Shown piece after piece: positions 26,003 through 36,600 of a stretch of 64,000 bases of DNA (the stretch's first letter is position 1; each line of letters starts with the position of its first letter). Under the pieces are notes generated by a model. The model made no database searches, was not told the DNA's origin, and worked only from the letters and a program-made list of their open reading frames with translations. A program made the position numbers and the translations under genes. Source of the stretch: Bradyrhizobium manausense (GTDB lineage Bacteria > Pseudomonadota > Alphaproteobacteria > Rhizobiales > Xanthobacteraceae); contig NZ_JAFCJI010000001.1 in assembly GCF_018131105.1 (NCBI RefSeq), forward strand, positions 3,632,001 through 3,696,000. Reading direction: 5' to 3'.

Positions 26003-26034
26003 ATTGTCGTCCCGGCCTTCGCCGGGACGACAAT
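26003..26034. terminator. Perfect hairpin repeat between convergent genes (family E)
   Basis: A 14-base arm ATTGTCGTCCCGGC, loop CTTC, and exact complement GCCGGGACGACAAT. It is one copy of a GTCGTCCCGGC-type repeat; another full copy is at 32187-32212. It sits between the converging amidohydrolase and MFS genes and is well placed to stop both transcripts, though neither side has a strong U tract. Confidence 0.65.
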
Positions 26035-26062
26035 CGCGTTGTGGTTGGCTTTAAGCCAATCC

Positions 26063-27409
26063 TTACGTCGGCGACACCGCGCGCTTCAGCGGCGCGGCCT
26101 GCGCGGCAGCACCACGCGTCAGCCTGGCCTTTTCCGTGTTCGGCCAGAGCAGCAGCAGGCCGATGACGCCGGAGCCGATCATCACCAGCGCGTTGATGGT
26201 GAAGCCGGTCATGTAGCCGTTGAGCATGCTGCCGGCGCGCTGGATCACGGTGCCCATCACCATCGGCGCGATGATGCCCGAAAGCGTGTAGAGCGCGCCG
26301 TAGATCGCGATGATGGCGCCGCGCTGCGAAGCCGGCGTGAATTCGCCGAGCATCGGCGGGCAAACGACATAGATTGCGCCGCAGAGGCCGGAGCCGATCA
26401 CGAGCAGCGCGATCTGGAGACCGGCGCCCGAGACGTGCGGCATCGTCGCCAGGATGAGGCCGCCGAGGATCAGCGGTACCGAGCCGAGCACCCCGCGCGA
26501 GATGCGCGTGGTGTAACCGCGCGCCATCATGACCTGCGAGATCCAGCCGGTCAGGATGACGATGGTCGCGCCGAACACCCAGGGCAGGATCGAGATGAAG
26601 CCGGCCTGCTGCTGCGAGAAGCCGAGACCCGTGATGATGAACGCGGTGAACCAGGTCAGCCCGAGCGAGAGCGCCCAGTAGGCGCCGAAGGTCGCGATCA
26701 CGCAGCCGAGGAAGGTGCGCGAAGTCAGCAGATGGACGTAGGGAATTTTCGGCTCATTGGCAGCGAGCGCCTTCGTATCCTCGAGCGGACCTTCCTTGCC
26801 GAGCGCGAGCCAGGCACAGACCCAGATCAGGCCGGTCACGCCGAGCGCGCCGAAGGCGTAGTGCCAGGAATGATTGACGATGACCCAGTTCAGCGCCGGC
26901 ACGGCGAGGATGACGCCGAAGGCCGATCCCTGCGACAGGATCGCGGTCGGCAGCGTGCGCTTCTCGTCCGGAAACCATTTGTAGATCGCATGCGCAGCAA
27001 CCGAAAAGGCCGGACCTTCGCCCGCACCGAGCACGATGCGGCAGATCAAGAGCGTGGTGAAGGAGACGGTGCCGACCATCGGAAACTGCGCCAGCGCCCA
27101 GACCACCGCCAAGGCCAGCAGCACATAGCGCGTCGCCACCTTGTTGACGATGAAGCCGACCACGATGGCCGAGATCGAGAACAGGAAGAAGAACGAGGAG
27201 CCGAGCAGGCCGAATTGCGCTGGCTCGAGCTTCAGATCGGTCATGATCGGCACGCCGGCGAGACCGACGACGATCTTGTCCGCGAAGTTCACCACCATGA
27301 AGAGAAACAGGAGAAAAGTGACGGCCCAGGCACCTTTCGGCGTTTCTCTTGTCCCTTGGGATACCCCCGCCGTCGTGCCCGCCACATTGGGCGTTCCCTG
27401 AGCGCTCAT
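26063..27409 (-). CDS. MFS transporter (anion:cation symporter-like)
   Basis: A 448-residue major facilitator with about 12 segments. The first helix VVNFADKIVVGLAGVPIMTDL and the GEGPAFSVAAHAIYKWFPDEKRTLPTAI stretch are characteristic of the ACS family, which takes up organic anions such as hexuronates, phthalates or tartrates. Start 27409 is favoured because GGGGAGAA lies just upstream of the ATGATG pair. It converges with the amidohydrolase. Substrate unknown. Confidence 0.88.
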   Translation of the reverse strand: MSAQGTPNVAGTTAGVSQGTRETPKGAWAVTFLLFLFMVVNFADKIVVGLAGVPIMTDLKLEPAQFGLLGSSFFFLFSISAIVVGFIVNKVATRYVLLALAVVWALAQFPMVGTVSFTTLLICRIVLGAGEGPAFSVAAHAIYKWFPDEKRTLPTAILSQGSAFGVILAVPALNWVIVNHSWHYAFGALGVTGLIWVCAWLALGKEGPLEDTKALAANEPKIPYVHLLTSRTFLGCVIATFGAYWALSLGLTWFTAFIITGLGFSQQQAGFISILPWVFGATIVILTGWISQVMMARGYTTRISRGVLGSVPLILGGLILATMPHVSGAGLQIALLVIGSGLCGAIYVVCPPMLGEFTPASQRGAIIAIYGALYTLSGIIAPMVMGTVIQRAGSMLNGYMTGFTINALVMIGSGVIGLLLLWPNTEKARLTRGAAAQAAPLKRAVSPT

Positions 27410-27511
27410 CATTCTCCCCGCATGTCTTTTTGTCGGCACTTTTGATCTGGCCGTCTCGGGAGCTAACAACGGCTTGAACGGCAACGCAACCCCGGCATTT
27501 CCACGGTAAGT

Positions 27512-28207
27512 GTGCTACGCAGCATTGAGTTAATTCCGTCCGGCGCATTGATCTTGCTGAGCATCCGAAACCTCTCCAAAACCTTCACCTCGGCCGGCGA
27601 GCCGGTCCATGTGCTGCGCGGCGTCGATCTCGACCTCAAGGCCGGGGAGCGCGTCGCGCTGACAGGCGAGTCGGGCAGCGGCAAAAGCACGCTGCTGCAC
27701 CTGATCGCCGGGCTCGATGCCGCCGATAGCGGCATGATCCGGCTGGAAGACACCGAGGTCACAGCACTCGCTGATGCCGGCCGCGCCGAGTTGCGGCGTG
27801 ACCGGATCGGCCTTGTGTTTCAGCAGTTCAACCTGATCCCGAGCCTGTCGGTCGCCGACAACCTCGCCTTCCAGGCCCGGATCGCCGGCCGGCACGATGC
27901 AGTCTGGACCAGGGAGTTGGTCGAGCGGCTCGGGCTCGGCGGCCTGCTCAAGCGTTATCCGGAGCAATTGTCAGGTGGCCAGCAGCAGCGGGTCGCGATC
28001 GGGCGGGCGCTGGCGACCAAGCCATCGCTGCTGCTCGCGGACGAGCCGACCGGCAATCTCGACGAAGCTACTGCCGACGACGTGCTCGCGTTGACGCGCG
28101 ACCTCGTCGCGCGCACCGGCTGCGGCTTCCTGATGGTGACTCACAGCCTGCATCTGGCCGGCACACTTGATCGCCGCATCGTCCTCCATGCGGGGCGGAT
28201 CGCATGA
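27512..28207 (+). CDS. ABC transporter ATP-binding protein (LolD/MacB/YbbA type)
   Basis: A 231-residue ATPase, or about 219 if it starts at TTG 27548. Walker A is GESGSGKST, the Q-loop VFQQFNLIPSLS, signature LSGGQQQRVAIGRAL, Walker B LLLADEPTGNLDE, and H-loop VTHS. The PTGNLD pattern marks the MacB/LolD/FtsE subfamily, which drives mechanotransmission or lipoprotein release rather than uptake. Its stop overlaps the permease ATG by 4 bases. It opens a three-gene operon with an FtsX-type permease and a CrtC-like exported protein. Confidence 0.92.
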   Translation: MLRSIELIPSGALILLSIRNLSKTFTSAGEPVHVLRGVDLDLKAGERVALTGESGSGKSTLLHLIAGLDAADSGMIRLEDTEVTALADAGRAELRRDRIGLVFQQFNLIPSLSVADNLAFQARIAGRHDAVWTRELVERLGLGGLLKRYPEQLSGGQQQRVAIGRALATKPSLLLADEPTGNLDEATADDVLALTRDLVARTGCGFLMVTHSLHLAGTLDRRIVLHAGRIA

Positions 28208-30666
28208 GGCGCGCGCTGTGGGTGCTGGCGGTACTGCTCAGCCATTGGCTACGGCACAGGATGCAGTTCGCGACACTTCTGATCGGGCTGATCGCGGCGA
28301 CCGCGCTGTGGAGCGGGGTGCAGGCGATCAACCAGCAGGCCCGCACGGCCTATGACCGCGCGGCAGCGACTTTTGGAGGCGTCCGCACACCGACATTGGT
28401 AGCGCCCAATGCGGCGACGTTCTCGCAGGATCTGTTCATAAAACTCCGCCGCGCGGGCTGGCCGGTCTCGCCGGTGCTGGAAGGCCGGGTGCAGATCAAT
28501 GGACGCTCGATGCGGCTGCTCGGTATCGAGCCAGTGACGCTGCCAGCCGATGTCGGCAACGCACCGCGCCTCGGGGCTGCGGACTTGAGCAGCTTCGTCA
28601 CGCCGCCCGGCCAGGCGTTGGTGGCGCGCGAAACGCTGAGCGATCTGCATGAACCAGAAGGTGTGACGCCATCGATCAGCAGCGGTGCAACGCTGCCGCC
28701 GCTGCATGTGCTGCCACAGCTCGTCCCTGATGTGCTGGTGGTCGATATCGGCGTCGCGCAGCGACTCCTCAACAAGCCGGATCAGCTGTCGCGCCTGCTG
28801 ATCAGCAAGGCCAAGGGCAAGCCCGCGCTGCTGCAAAGCGTCGTCGGCGACCAGTTGCAACGGGTCGAGCCGACCGCCGAGACCGAGCTGGAACGGCTCA
28901 CCGACAGCTTCCATCTCAACCTCACCGCTTTCGGCCTGCTGTCGTTCTTCGTCGGCCTGTTCATCGTCAACTCGGCCGTCGGCCTTGCCTTCGAGCAGCG
29001 GCTGCCGATGCTGCGCACCTTGCGCGCCTGTGGCGCCTCGGCGCGGCTGGTCAACAGCGTGCTGGTGCTCGAGCTGGTGGCGCTGGCACTGATTGCCGGC
29101 CTGATCGGGCTCGCCTGCGGCTATTTCATTGCGGCCGCACTGTTGCCAGACGTCGCGGCGTCGCTGCGCGGGCTTTATGGCGCGCAGATTCCGGGGCAGC
29201 TCACGCTGCAACCCGAGTGGTGGCTCGCCGGGATCGGCATCAGCGTTGCCGGTGCGATTGTGGCGGCGGCGACCAGTCTGATCAAGGCGATCAGGATGCC
29301 GGTGCTGGCGACCGCGCAGCCGCGGGCCTGGCAGCAGCGGCAGCGCCGCTGGCTCGTCCTGCAAAGTGGGGCCGCCTGCATCGTGTTCGCCGTCGCGCTT
29401 CTGTTGCTCCAATATGGGCAATCGCTGATCGCGGGTTTCGGCGTGCTGGCGGCCCTGATGCTTGGCGCGGCCCTGATCCTGCCGGCCTTCCTGGAGATGC
29501 TTCTTCTCGTCGGCCAGCGTCTTGCACGCGGGCCGCTGGCGTTGTGGTTCTGGGCGGACAGCCGGCAGCAGCTCTCCGGATTGTCGCTGGCGCTGATGGC
29601 GCTGTTGCTGGCACTTGCCGTCAATGTCGGTGTGTCCACCATGGTGGAAACGTTCAGTCGCACGTTCGTCGGCTGGCTCGATGGACGGCTCGCCGCCGAC
29701 GTTTATATCAGCGCGGCCGACAACGCACAGGCGATCGCGATCCGCAACTGGTTGAAAGACCGCAGCGAAGTACAGGCGATCCTGTCGGGCGGACGCGCGG
29801 AGACACAAGTGCAGGGTCAGCCGGTAGAATTGTTCGGCCTGCCCGATCATGCGCTCTATCGCGAGCGCTGGCCGCTGCTGGAGGCCGCGCCGCGCGCATG
29901 GACGCAACTGGTGCCAGGCAATGCCGCCTTCATCAGCGAGCAGCTCAGCCGCCGCCTCAACGTCCGCGTCGGCGACGTCATCGAGGTGCCGGCGCCGGGC
30001 GGAACCTGGGAGCTCGACATCGTCGGCATCTATGCCGATTACGGCAATCCCAAGGGGCAGCTTGCAGTGAATGTCGCGGCGCTGATCCGGCAGTTTCCGC
30101 AGACACCACAGACGCGCATCGGGCTTATTGTTCCTCGGGACAAGATTTCCGGCCTGATCGCGGCGCTGCAGAGGCAGTTTGCGCTCGACGATCGCAGCGT
30201 GGCCGACCAGGCGACGGTGAAGGCGGAATCGATCCGCATCTTCAACCGCACCTTTGCGGTGACCTCGGCTCTGAACGCCTTCACTCTCGGTGTCGCCGGC
30301 ATTGCGCTGCTGACCAGCCTGCTGACGCTGGCGAACTCGCGCCTGCCGCAGCTCGCGCCACTCTGGGCGATCGGCGTCACGCGCCCCCGCCTCGCCGCGA
30401 TCGAACTGACCAAGACGCTGTCGGTTGCGCTGTTCACGTCGTTGCTGGCGGTGCCGCTCGGCCTGCTGGTGGCGTGGTGCCTGATCGCGATCGTGAACGT
30501 GAAGGCGTTCGGCTGGCGGCTTCCCTTCCACGTATTTCCGCTGCAGCTCGTCGAGCTGGTTGCGGTCGCCTTGATCGCCTCGTTGTTCGCCGCGTTGCTG
30601 CCGGTCTTGCGACTTGCGCGGATGCAGCCGGCGAGCCTCGTCAAGGTGTTTGCCAATGAACGTTGA
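28204..30666 (+). CDS. ABC transporter permease, FtsX-type (YbbP-like, large)
   Basis: An 820-residue permease with two FtsX domains in one chain. The N-terminal segment (about residues 8-30) is followed by a periplasmic domain, then a block of membrane helices (about 230-360), four more helices (about 385-475), a second periplasmic domain (about 490-660) and a final three-helix FtsX block (about 690-810). This architecture matches YbbP more than the two separate permeases of the Agrobacterium att cluster. It is coupled by overlap to the ATPase before it and to the CrtC-like gene after it. Confidence 0.9.
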   Translation: MRRALWVLAVLLSHWLRHRMQFATLLIGLIAATALWSGVQAINQQARTAYDRAAATFGGVRTPTLVAPNAATFSQDLFIKLRRAGWPVSPVLEGRVQINGRSMRLLGIEPVTLPADVGNAPRLGAADLSSFVTPPGQALVARETLSDLHEPEGVTPSISSGATLPPLHVLPQLVPDVLVVDIGVAQRLLNKPDQLSRLLISKAKGKPALLQSVVGDQLQRVEPTAETELERLTDSFHLNLTAFGLLSFFVGLFIVNSAVGLAFEQRLPMLRTLRACGASARLVNSVLVLELVALALIAGLIGLACGYFIAAALLPDVAASLRGLYGAQIPGQLTLQPEWWLAGIGISVAGAIVAAATSLIKAIRMPVLATAQPRAWQQRQRRWLVLQSGAACIVFAVALLLLQYGQSLIAGFGVLAALMLGAALILPAFLEMLLLVGQRLARGPLALWFWADSRQQLSGLSLALMALLLALAVNVGVSTMVETFSRTFVGWLDGRLAADVYISAADNAQAIAIRNWLKDRSEVQAILSGGRAETQVQGQPVELFGLPDHALYRERWPLLEAAPRAWTQLVPGNAAFISEQLSRRLNVRVGDVIEVPAPGGTWELDIVGIYADYGNPKGQLAVNVAALIRQFPQTPQTRIGLIVPRDKISGLIAALQRQFALDDRSVADQATVKAESIRIFNRTFAVTSALNAFTLGVAGIALLTSLLTLANSRLPQLAPLWAIGVTRPRLAAIELTKTLSVALFTSLLAVPLGLLVAWCLIAIVNVKAFGWRLPFHVFPLQLVELVAVALIASLFAALLPVLRLARMQPASLVKVFANER

Positions 30667-31738
30667 CAAACTCTCGCGCCGCGCCTTTGCCGGCGGCATC
30701 GTTGCGCTCGCGGCCGCCCGCCGCGCCAGCGCGCAAGGCTATGCCGGGCTCGGCGAGACGGCCAACGGCTTTGCGAAGGTCGTGCCCGGAAAAGTGTTTG
30801 CCTTTCCTGGGGATCACGGACCGCATCCGGAGTTTCGTATCGAGTGGTGGTATCTCACGGCCAACCTCGTCGACAGCGATGGTGCGGCTTGCGGGCTGCA
30901 ATGGACCCTGTTCCGCCAGGCGACGCGGCCGGGGCCGCAGGCCGAAGGCTGGGCCAATCAACAGATCTGGATGGCGCATGCCGCAGTGACGCGCGCCGAC
31001 GCCCACCGTTTCAACGAGCTGTTTTCGCGCGGTGGTATCGGGCAGGCGAGCGTCGAGGCAAAGCCGTTCGCGGCGTGGATCGACGATTGGGAGATGAAAG
31101 GGACCGAACGCACCGATAATCGCACTCTGGCGCCGGCAACGCTGAAGGCATCTGGCACGGATTTCAGCTACGCGCTCACGCTTGAAGCGGATCGCGCCGT
31201 GGTCTTGCAGGGTGACCACGGCTACAGCCGCAAGTCCGAACGCGGGCAAGCATCATACTATTACAGCCAGCCGTTCTACCGCGCGCGCGGCACGCTCACC
31301 ATCGACGACAAGCCGGTCGATGTCTCCGGTCAGGCCTGGATGGATCGCGAATGGAGCAGCCAACCGCTCGACACCGACCAGACCGGCTGGGACTGGTTGT
31401 CACTGCATCTCGCATCCGGCGACAAGCTGATGCTGTACCGGCTGCGCCAGAAGGACGGCAAGGATTATCCATTCGGAAACTGGATCAACGCCAACGGCCA
31501 CACGGAGATGATTGCGGGCAGCGACATCCAGATGACTCCGAAAGCGACAGCCGAGGTCGCCGGCCGCAAGCTGCCGGTGGAGTGGCAGATCGCGATCCCC
31601 CCGCGTTCGTTCTCGATCACCTGCAAGCCGCTCAATGCCAAGGCGTGGATGGGGACCGGCTTCTCCTATTGGGAAGGGCCGATCAGCTTCATCGGCACGC
31701 ACGATGGCGTTGGCTATCTCGAGCTGACCGGCTATTGA
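30656..31738 (+). CDS. CrtC/AttH-like lipocalin-type protein with twin-arginine signal
   Basis: A 360-residue exported protein. The N-terminus SRRAFAGGIVALAAARRASAQ is a twin-arginine-type signal. The mature part has EFRIEWWYLTANL, WMDREWSSQPL, and GWDWLSLHLASGDKLMLYRLR, the hallmarks of the hydroxyneurosporene synthase (CrtC)/AttH family, a double-lipocalin fold. CrtC hydrates carotenoids, but no carotenoid gene is nearby. In AttH-type operons it stands with an ABC transporter, as here, and presumably handles a lipid substrate. Its ATG lies 11 bases inside the permease gene. Confidence 0.88.
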   Translation: MNVDKLSRRAFAGGIVALAAARRASAQGYAGLGETANGFAKVVPGKVFAFPGDHGPHPEFRIEWWYLTANLVDSDGAACGLQWTLFRQATRPGPQAEGWANQQIWMAHAAVTRADAHRFNELFSRGGIGQASVEAKPFAAWIDDWEMKGTERTDNRTLAPATLKASGTDFSYALTLEADRAVVLQGDHGYSRKSERGQASYYYSQPFYRARGTLTIDDKPVDVSGQAWMDREWSSQPLDTDQTGWDWLSLHLASGDKLMLYRLRQKDGKDYPFGNWINANGHTEMIAGSDIQMTPKATAEVAGRKLPVEWQIAIPPRSFSITCKPLNAKAWMGTGFSYWEGPISFIGTHDGVGYLELTGY

Positions 31739-31766
31739 AGCGCGATCTGTTTGAGAGGATTTCGCG

Positions 31767-32156
31767 ATGTACCATTTCACCGCGTTCGTCACGCTGCTGG
31801 CAATCGCGTTTTATCTGTTCGTCACTGTCAATGTCTCGCGGGCGCGAGCGAGGACCGGCATCAAGGTGCCGGCGACGTCGGGCCATCCGGATTTCGAGCG
31901 CGCCTTCCGTATCCAGGCGAATACGCTGGAATGGATGCCAATTGTCCTGCCGTCGCTCTGGCTGTTCGCGGTCTATATCAGCGACGCCGTTGCCGCCGCC
32001 ATCGGCGCGGTCTGGGTCATCGGCCGGATCGTTTACTTCATGGGTTACTCGAAAGCTGCAGCCAAGCGTGGCCCGGGCTTTGCAATCCAGGCGTTCGCCG
32101 CCATTGCCTTGTGGGTGGGGGCGTTAGGGGCGGTGCTGTTGCGGCTGGCGAAGTGA
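31767..32156 (+). CDS. MAPEG-family membrane protein
   Basis: A 129-residue protein with four hydrophobic segments. The MAPEG pattern FERAFRIQANTLEWMPIVLPSLWLFA (about residues 48-73) is present, including the conserved RxxxNxxE core (R50-x-x-A-N). The family includes membrane glutathione transferases and eicosanoid enzymes; the bacterial substrate is unknown. It follows the CrtC-like gene by 28 bases and may be in the same transcript. A GAGAGGA stretch lies upstream of the ATG. Confidence 0.88.
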   Translation: MYHFTAFVTLLAIAFYLFVTVNVSRARARTGIKVPATSGHPDFERAFRIQANTLEWMPIVLPSLWLFAVYISDAVAAAIGAVWVIGRIVYFMGYSKAAAKRGPGFAIQAFAAIALWVGALGAVLLRLAK

Positions 32157-32186
32157 GGCACGAGGAGCGGCCACACATTCCGCGGT

Positions 32187-32212
32187 CGTCCCGGCGCGGG
32201 CCGGGACGACAC
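32187..32212. terminator. Hairpin repeat between convergent genes (family E)
   Basis: GTCGTCCCGGC (32187-32197), a 4-base loop, and GCCGGGACGAC (32202-32212). It is the same core as 26003-26034 and again separates convergent genes (MAPEG and a binding protein). Confidence 0.65.
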
Positions 32213-32248
32213 TGAGAGTGCGGCGCGAGTACTGGTGTTACTCACTAG

Positions 32249-33439
32249 CTACTTCGTCAGCGGGCAGCCGCTTTCCTTGGCGGTAAAGAAGGCCTGGTCG
32301 CCGGGAACCACGGCGAGCTGCTTGTAATAATCCCACGGCTTCTTCGATTCCGAGGGCTTCTTGACTTCGAACAGGTACATGTCGTGGACCATGCGGCCGT
32401 TCTCGAGCACCTTGCCCTTGGCGAAGGCATCGTCGACCGGCAGTTCCTTCAGCTTCTTGGCGACCGCCTCGGTATCCTTGGTCCCGGCGGCTTTCACCGC
32501 CTTCAGATAGCTCAGCGTTGCCGAATATGTGCCGGCGTGAATCATGCTCGGCATTCTGCCGGTGCGCTTGAAGAAGCGCTCGGAGAAGGCGCGCGTGGTG
32601 TCGTTCTGATCCCAATAGAAGCCTTCGGTGAGGACCAGGCCTTGCGCTGCCTGGAGGCCGAGGCCATTGACCTCGGCGAGCGTCATCAGGAGGCCGGCGA
32701 GCTTCTGGCCGCCCGAGACGATGCCGAACTCGGCCGCCTGCTTGATCGAGTTTGTAGTGTCCTGGCCGGCATTCGCGAGGCCGACGATCTTCGCCTTCGA
32801 ACTCTGCGCCTGCAGCAGGAAGGAGGAGAAGTCCGAGGAATTGAGGGGCACGCGAACGGAGCCCACCACCTTGCCGCCATTATGGGTGACGATCTCGCTG
32901 GTGTCCTTTTCCAGCGCGTAACCGAAGGCATAGTCCGCGGTGAGGAAGAACCAGCTGTCGCCGCCCGCCTTGGTCAACGCACCGCCGGTACCGACCGCGA
33001 GCGCATGGGTGTCGAACGCCCAGTGGAAACCGTAGGGCGAGCATGCGGAACCGGTAATGCTCGAGGTGGCCGCGCCGACCACGATGTCGATCTTCTTCTT
33101 TTCCTTCGACAGGTCCTGCACGGCGAGCGCCACCGAAGACGTCGTCAGCTCCGTGATCATGTCGACATTGTCAGCGTCATACCAGCGCCGCGCGATGGAA
33201 GTGGCGAGATCAGGCTTGTTCTGGTGATCGGCCGTGACCATCTCGATCTTCTGGCCGAGCACCTCGCCGCCAAAATCCTCGATCGCCATCTTGGCCGCTT
33301 CAACGGAGTACTTGCCGCCGTAATCGGCGTAGACACCGGACTGATCGTTGAGAATGCCGATCTTGACGCCTTGGGCGGAAGCCGGCGCGGCCAGCAGCAA
33401 AGCCGACGTTGCGACAGCGGCCAAAAGTGCTGATTTCAT
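32249..33439 (-). CDS. Branched-chain amino-acid-type ABC binding protein (LivK-like), orphan
   Basis: A 396-residue periplasmic binding protein. The signal peptide ends at PASAQG. The mature chain begins VKIGILNDQSGVYADYGGKYSVEAAKMA, typical of the Peripla_BP_6 family. No livHMGF genes adjoin. In Bradyrhizobium-like genomes many such proteins are stand-alone and feed shared permeases; ligands range from amino acids to aromatic acids. A second family member lies at 57565-58785. Confidence 0.9.
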   Translation of the reverse strand: MKSALLAAVATSALLLAAPASAQGVKIGILNDQSGVYADYGGKYSVEAAKMAIEDFGGEVLGQKIEMVTADHQNKPDLATSIARRWYDADNVDMITELTTSSVALAVQDLSKEKKKIDIVVGAATSSITGSACSPYGFHWAFDTHALAVGTGGALTKAGGDSWFFLTADYAFGYALEKDTSEIVTHNGGKVVGSVRVPLNSSDFSSFLLQAQSSKAKIVGLANAGQDTTNSIKQAAEFGIVSGGQKLAGLLMTLAEVNGLGLQAAQGLVLTEGFYWDQNDTTRAFSERFFKRTGRMPSMIHAGTYSATLSYLKAVKAAGTKDTEAVAKKLKELPVDDAFAKGKVLENGRMVHDMYLFEVKKPSESKKPWDYYKQLAVVPGDQAFFTAKESGCPLTK

Positions 33440-33609
33440 CTGTTATCTCCCAGCATTGTTCTGTTCTGAAATCGCGCGGATACTAGTGGAGAACCCCGGC
33501 CGTGCCCATCCATTTCGTCATGGAGATGGTGCGGCATTCTCCGCCGTTGGCCCGGCCTCACCGGGACGCTACTGTAATTGGGGATACGCCGATGGCCCCG
33601 GAGGCAGCC

Positions 33610-36600
33610 TTAAGCCGCCACCTCCGGCTTCTTCTCGTTCCGCCCTTCGGCCAGGTTTCGCACCACCACATAGAAGATCGGCGTGAACAGCAGGCCGAAC
33701 AGCGTGACGCCGATCATGCCGAAGAAGACGGCGACGCCGACGGCCTGGCGCATTTCGGAGCCCGAGCCGGACGAGATCACCAGCGGCAGAACGCCCAGAA
33801 TGAAGGCGAAGGACGTCATCAGGATCGGCCGCAAGCGCAGCCGGCAGGCGTCGATCACGGCCTCGAGCCGCGGCTTGCCCTCCTTCTCGATGTCGCGCGC
33901 GAACTCGACGATCAGGATGGCGTTTTTCGCCGCCAATCCCACCAGCACGACGAAGCCGATCTGGGTGAGGATGTTGACGTCCTGGCCCATGATACGCACG
34001 CCGATGGTGGCAGCGAGCAGGCACATCGGCACGATCAGGATCACCGCGAACGGCAGCGTCCAGCTGCCATACTGCGCGGCGAGCACGAGATAGACGAACA
34101 GCACGCAGATCGGGAACACATAGAGGCCGGCATTGCCGCCAGTGATCTGCTGATAAGACAGGTCCGTCCATTCAAAGGTGAAGCCGCTCGGAAGCGTGTC
34201 ATCGGCGAGCTTCTTGATGGCCTTGAGCGCGGTGGTCGAGCTCGTGCCCGGCGCGGGTTCACCCTGGAGCTCGGACGCCGCATAGAGATTGTAGCGCGCG
34301 ACCCGGTCAGGACCCGAGACATCCCTGAAGTCGACCACGCTGCCGAGCATCACCATGTCGCCGGAGGCGTTGCGCGTGCGCAGCCGCGCGAGATCGCTCG
34401 GTTCCTTCCGGAACGGAAAATCAGCCTGCGCGGTGACGTGATAGGTACGGCCGAACAGGTTGAAGTCGTTGACATAGGTCGATCCGAAATAGGTCTGGAT
34501 CGTGTCATTGATGTTGGCGATGGGCACACCGAGCTTCTGCGCCTTGGTGCGGTCGATGTCGACGAACAGCTGCGGCGTGCTGGCCGAGAACGGCGAGAAC
34601 ACGGTGGGGCCGAGGAGCGCGGGCGATTTACGTGCGGCAGCGACGAGCTCGTCGGTCGCTGACGCCAGCAGCTCCGGCCCGCGACCCTGCCGGTCCTGGA
34701 TGCGGATCGCAAAGCCGCCGCCGGTGCCGATGCCGGGCACGGCCGGCGGCGGAATGACGATGATGAAGGCGCCCTGGATCGCGGCGAGGCGCTTGCGCAG
34801 CTCGGCCGTGATGGCATTCGCGGTCAGCCCTTTCTTGATGCGCGCCTCTGGCTCATCGAACACCGGGAATAGCGCAGCTGCATTGCCCGCCTGTGTACGC
34901 GTAGCGCCGGAGAAGCCGGCAAAGGCGGCAACGCGGATGATGCCCGGCGTATCCAGCGCAATCCGCTCGATCTCGCGCACGATTTCAGTCGTCCGCGCCA
35001 GCGATGCCGCACCCGGCAATTGCACTGACACGATGACATAGCCGCGGTCTTGCGCGGGGATGAATCCCTGCGACGTCGTCCCGATCAGCCAGCCCGCGCT
35101 GCCGATCAGCACGACATAGATCAGGATCATCACCACTGAATGCCGGATCAGGAAATTGGCGAGGCCGGCATAGCCGTGCGCCAGACGGTCAAACACGCGG
35201 TTGAAGGCTCCGGTGAAGCCATTCCAGCCGCGCGCGAGAATATTCCAGTGCGCCGGTGGTCGCTTCTCCGCATGTGGCACCAGGAGCTGTGAGGCCAGCG
35301 CCGGCGACAGCGTCAGCGAGCAGAAGCAGGAGATCGCGGTCGCGACCGCAATGGTGACGGCGAATTGCTGGAAGAACTGCCCGGAGATTCCGCCGAGGAA
35401 CGCCGTCGGCACGAACACCGCGCACAGCACCAGCGCAATCGAGACCAAGGCGCCGCCGACCTCCTCCATGGTCTTCAGCGCAGCGTCGCGCCGGCTCAGG
35501 CCATGCTCGAGATGCCGCTCGACATTCTCGACCACGACGATGGCGTCATCGACAACGATGCCAACGGCAAGCACGAGCCCGAACAGAGTGAGATTGTTGA
35601 TGGAAAAGCCGAGCGCCGCCATCACCGCGAAGGTGCCGACCAGCGACACCGGAATCGCGATGATCGGGATGATCGCCGGACGCCAGCCCTGCAGGAACAC
35701 CAGCACGACGACGACCACGAGCAGCATGGCCTCGTAGATGGTCTTGATCAGCTCGTGGACGGATTGCGCGATGAACTCGGTCGGGTTGTAGCCGATGTTG
35801 TAGTCGAGCCCTTTCGGGAAGCTCTCCTTAAGCCTCGCCATGGTGTCGGAGATGTGCTTCGCCGTCGCGAGCGCATTCGACCCCGGCCGCTGCGTCACCA
35901 GCATGGCGACCGCCGATTTGCGCAACAGGAAGCTGTTGGTCGAGTAGGCCAACGCACCGAGCTCGATGCGGGCAACGTCGCGCAGGCGCACCGTGCGGCC
36001 GTCGGAGCCGGCCTTGATCAGGATATCCTCGAACTGCTTCTGGTCTTTCAACCGTCCGGTGAAGACGAGGTTGGGCTGGAAGGCGCGGTCGGCGATGGGC
36101 GGCTCGGCGATCTGGCCACCCGCGATCTGCACGTTCTGGGCGCGGATCGCCGCAAGCACCTCGGTCGAGGTCAGGCCAAGATTGGCGATGCGGTCAGGAT
36201 CGAGCCACAACCGCATCGAATAGTCGCGTGCGCCGAAGATCTGGATGTCGCCGACGCCGTCGATGCGCAGCAGCTGATCACGCACCTGGAGCAGTGCGTA
36301 GTTGGAGATATAGAGTTGGTCGAAGGTGTCGTCCGGCGACAGCATGAACACGACCATCAGGATGTCGGGCGAGTTCTTGCGGGTGACGACGCCGTTCCGC
36401 TGCACCTCGTCCGGCAGCTGCGGTTGCGCGATCGCGACGCGGTTCTGCACCAGCACCTGCGCCTTGTCGAGATCCGTGCCCAGTTTGAAGGTCACGGTGA
36501 TGGTGAGCTGGCCGTTCGAGGTCGCCTGGCTGTAGAGATACAACATGTCCTCGACGCCGTTGATCTGCTGCTCGATCGGAGCGGCGACGGTGTCGGACAC

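Noticed and set aside
28249..30699. 816-codon open frame antisense to the FtsX-type permease
   Set aside because: The product is Arg/Gln/His-rich low-complexity sequence with no known motif, as expected for the reverse frame of high-GC coding DNA. The plus-strand permease has clear domains.
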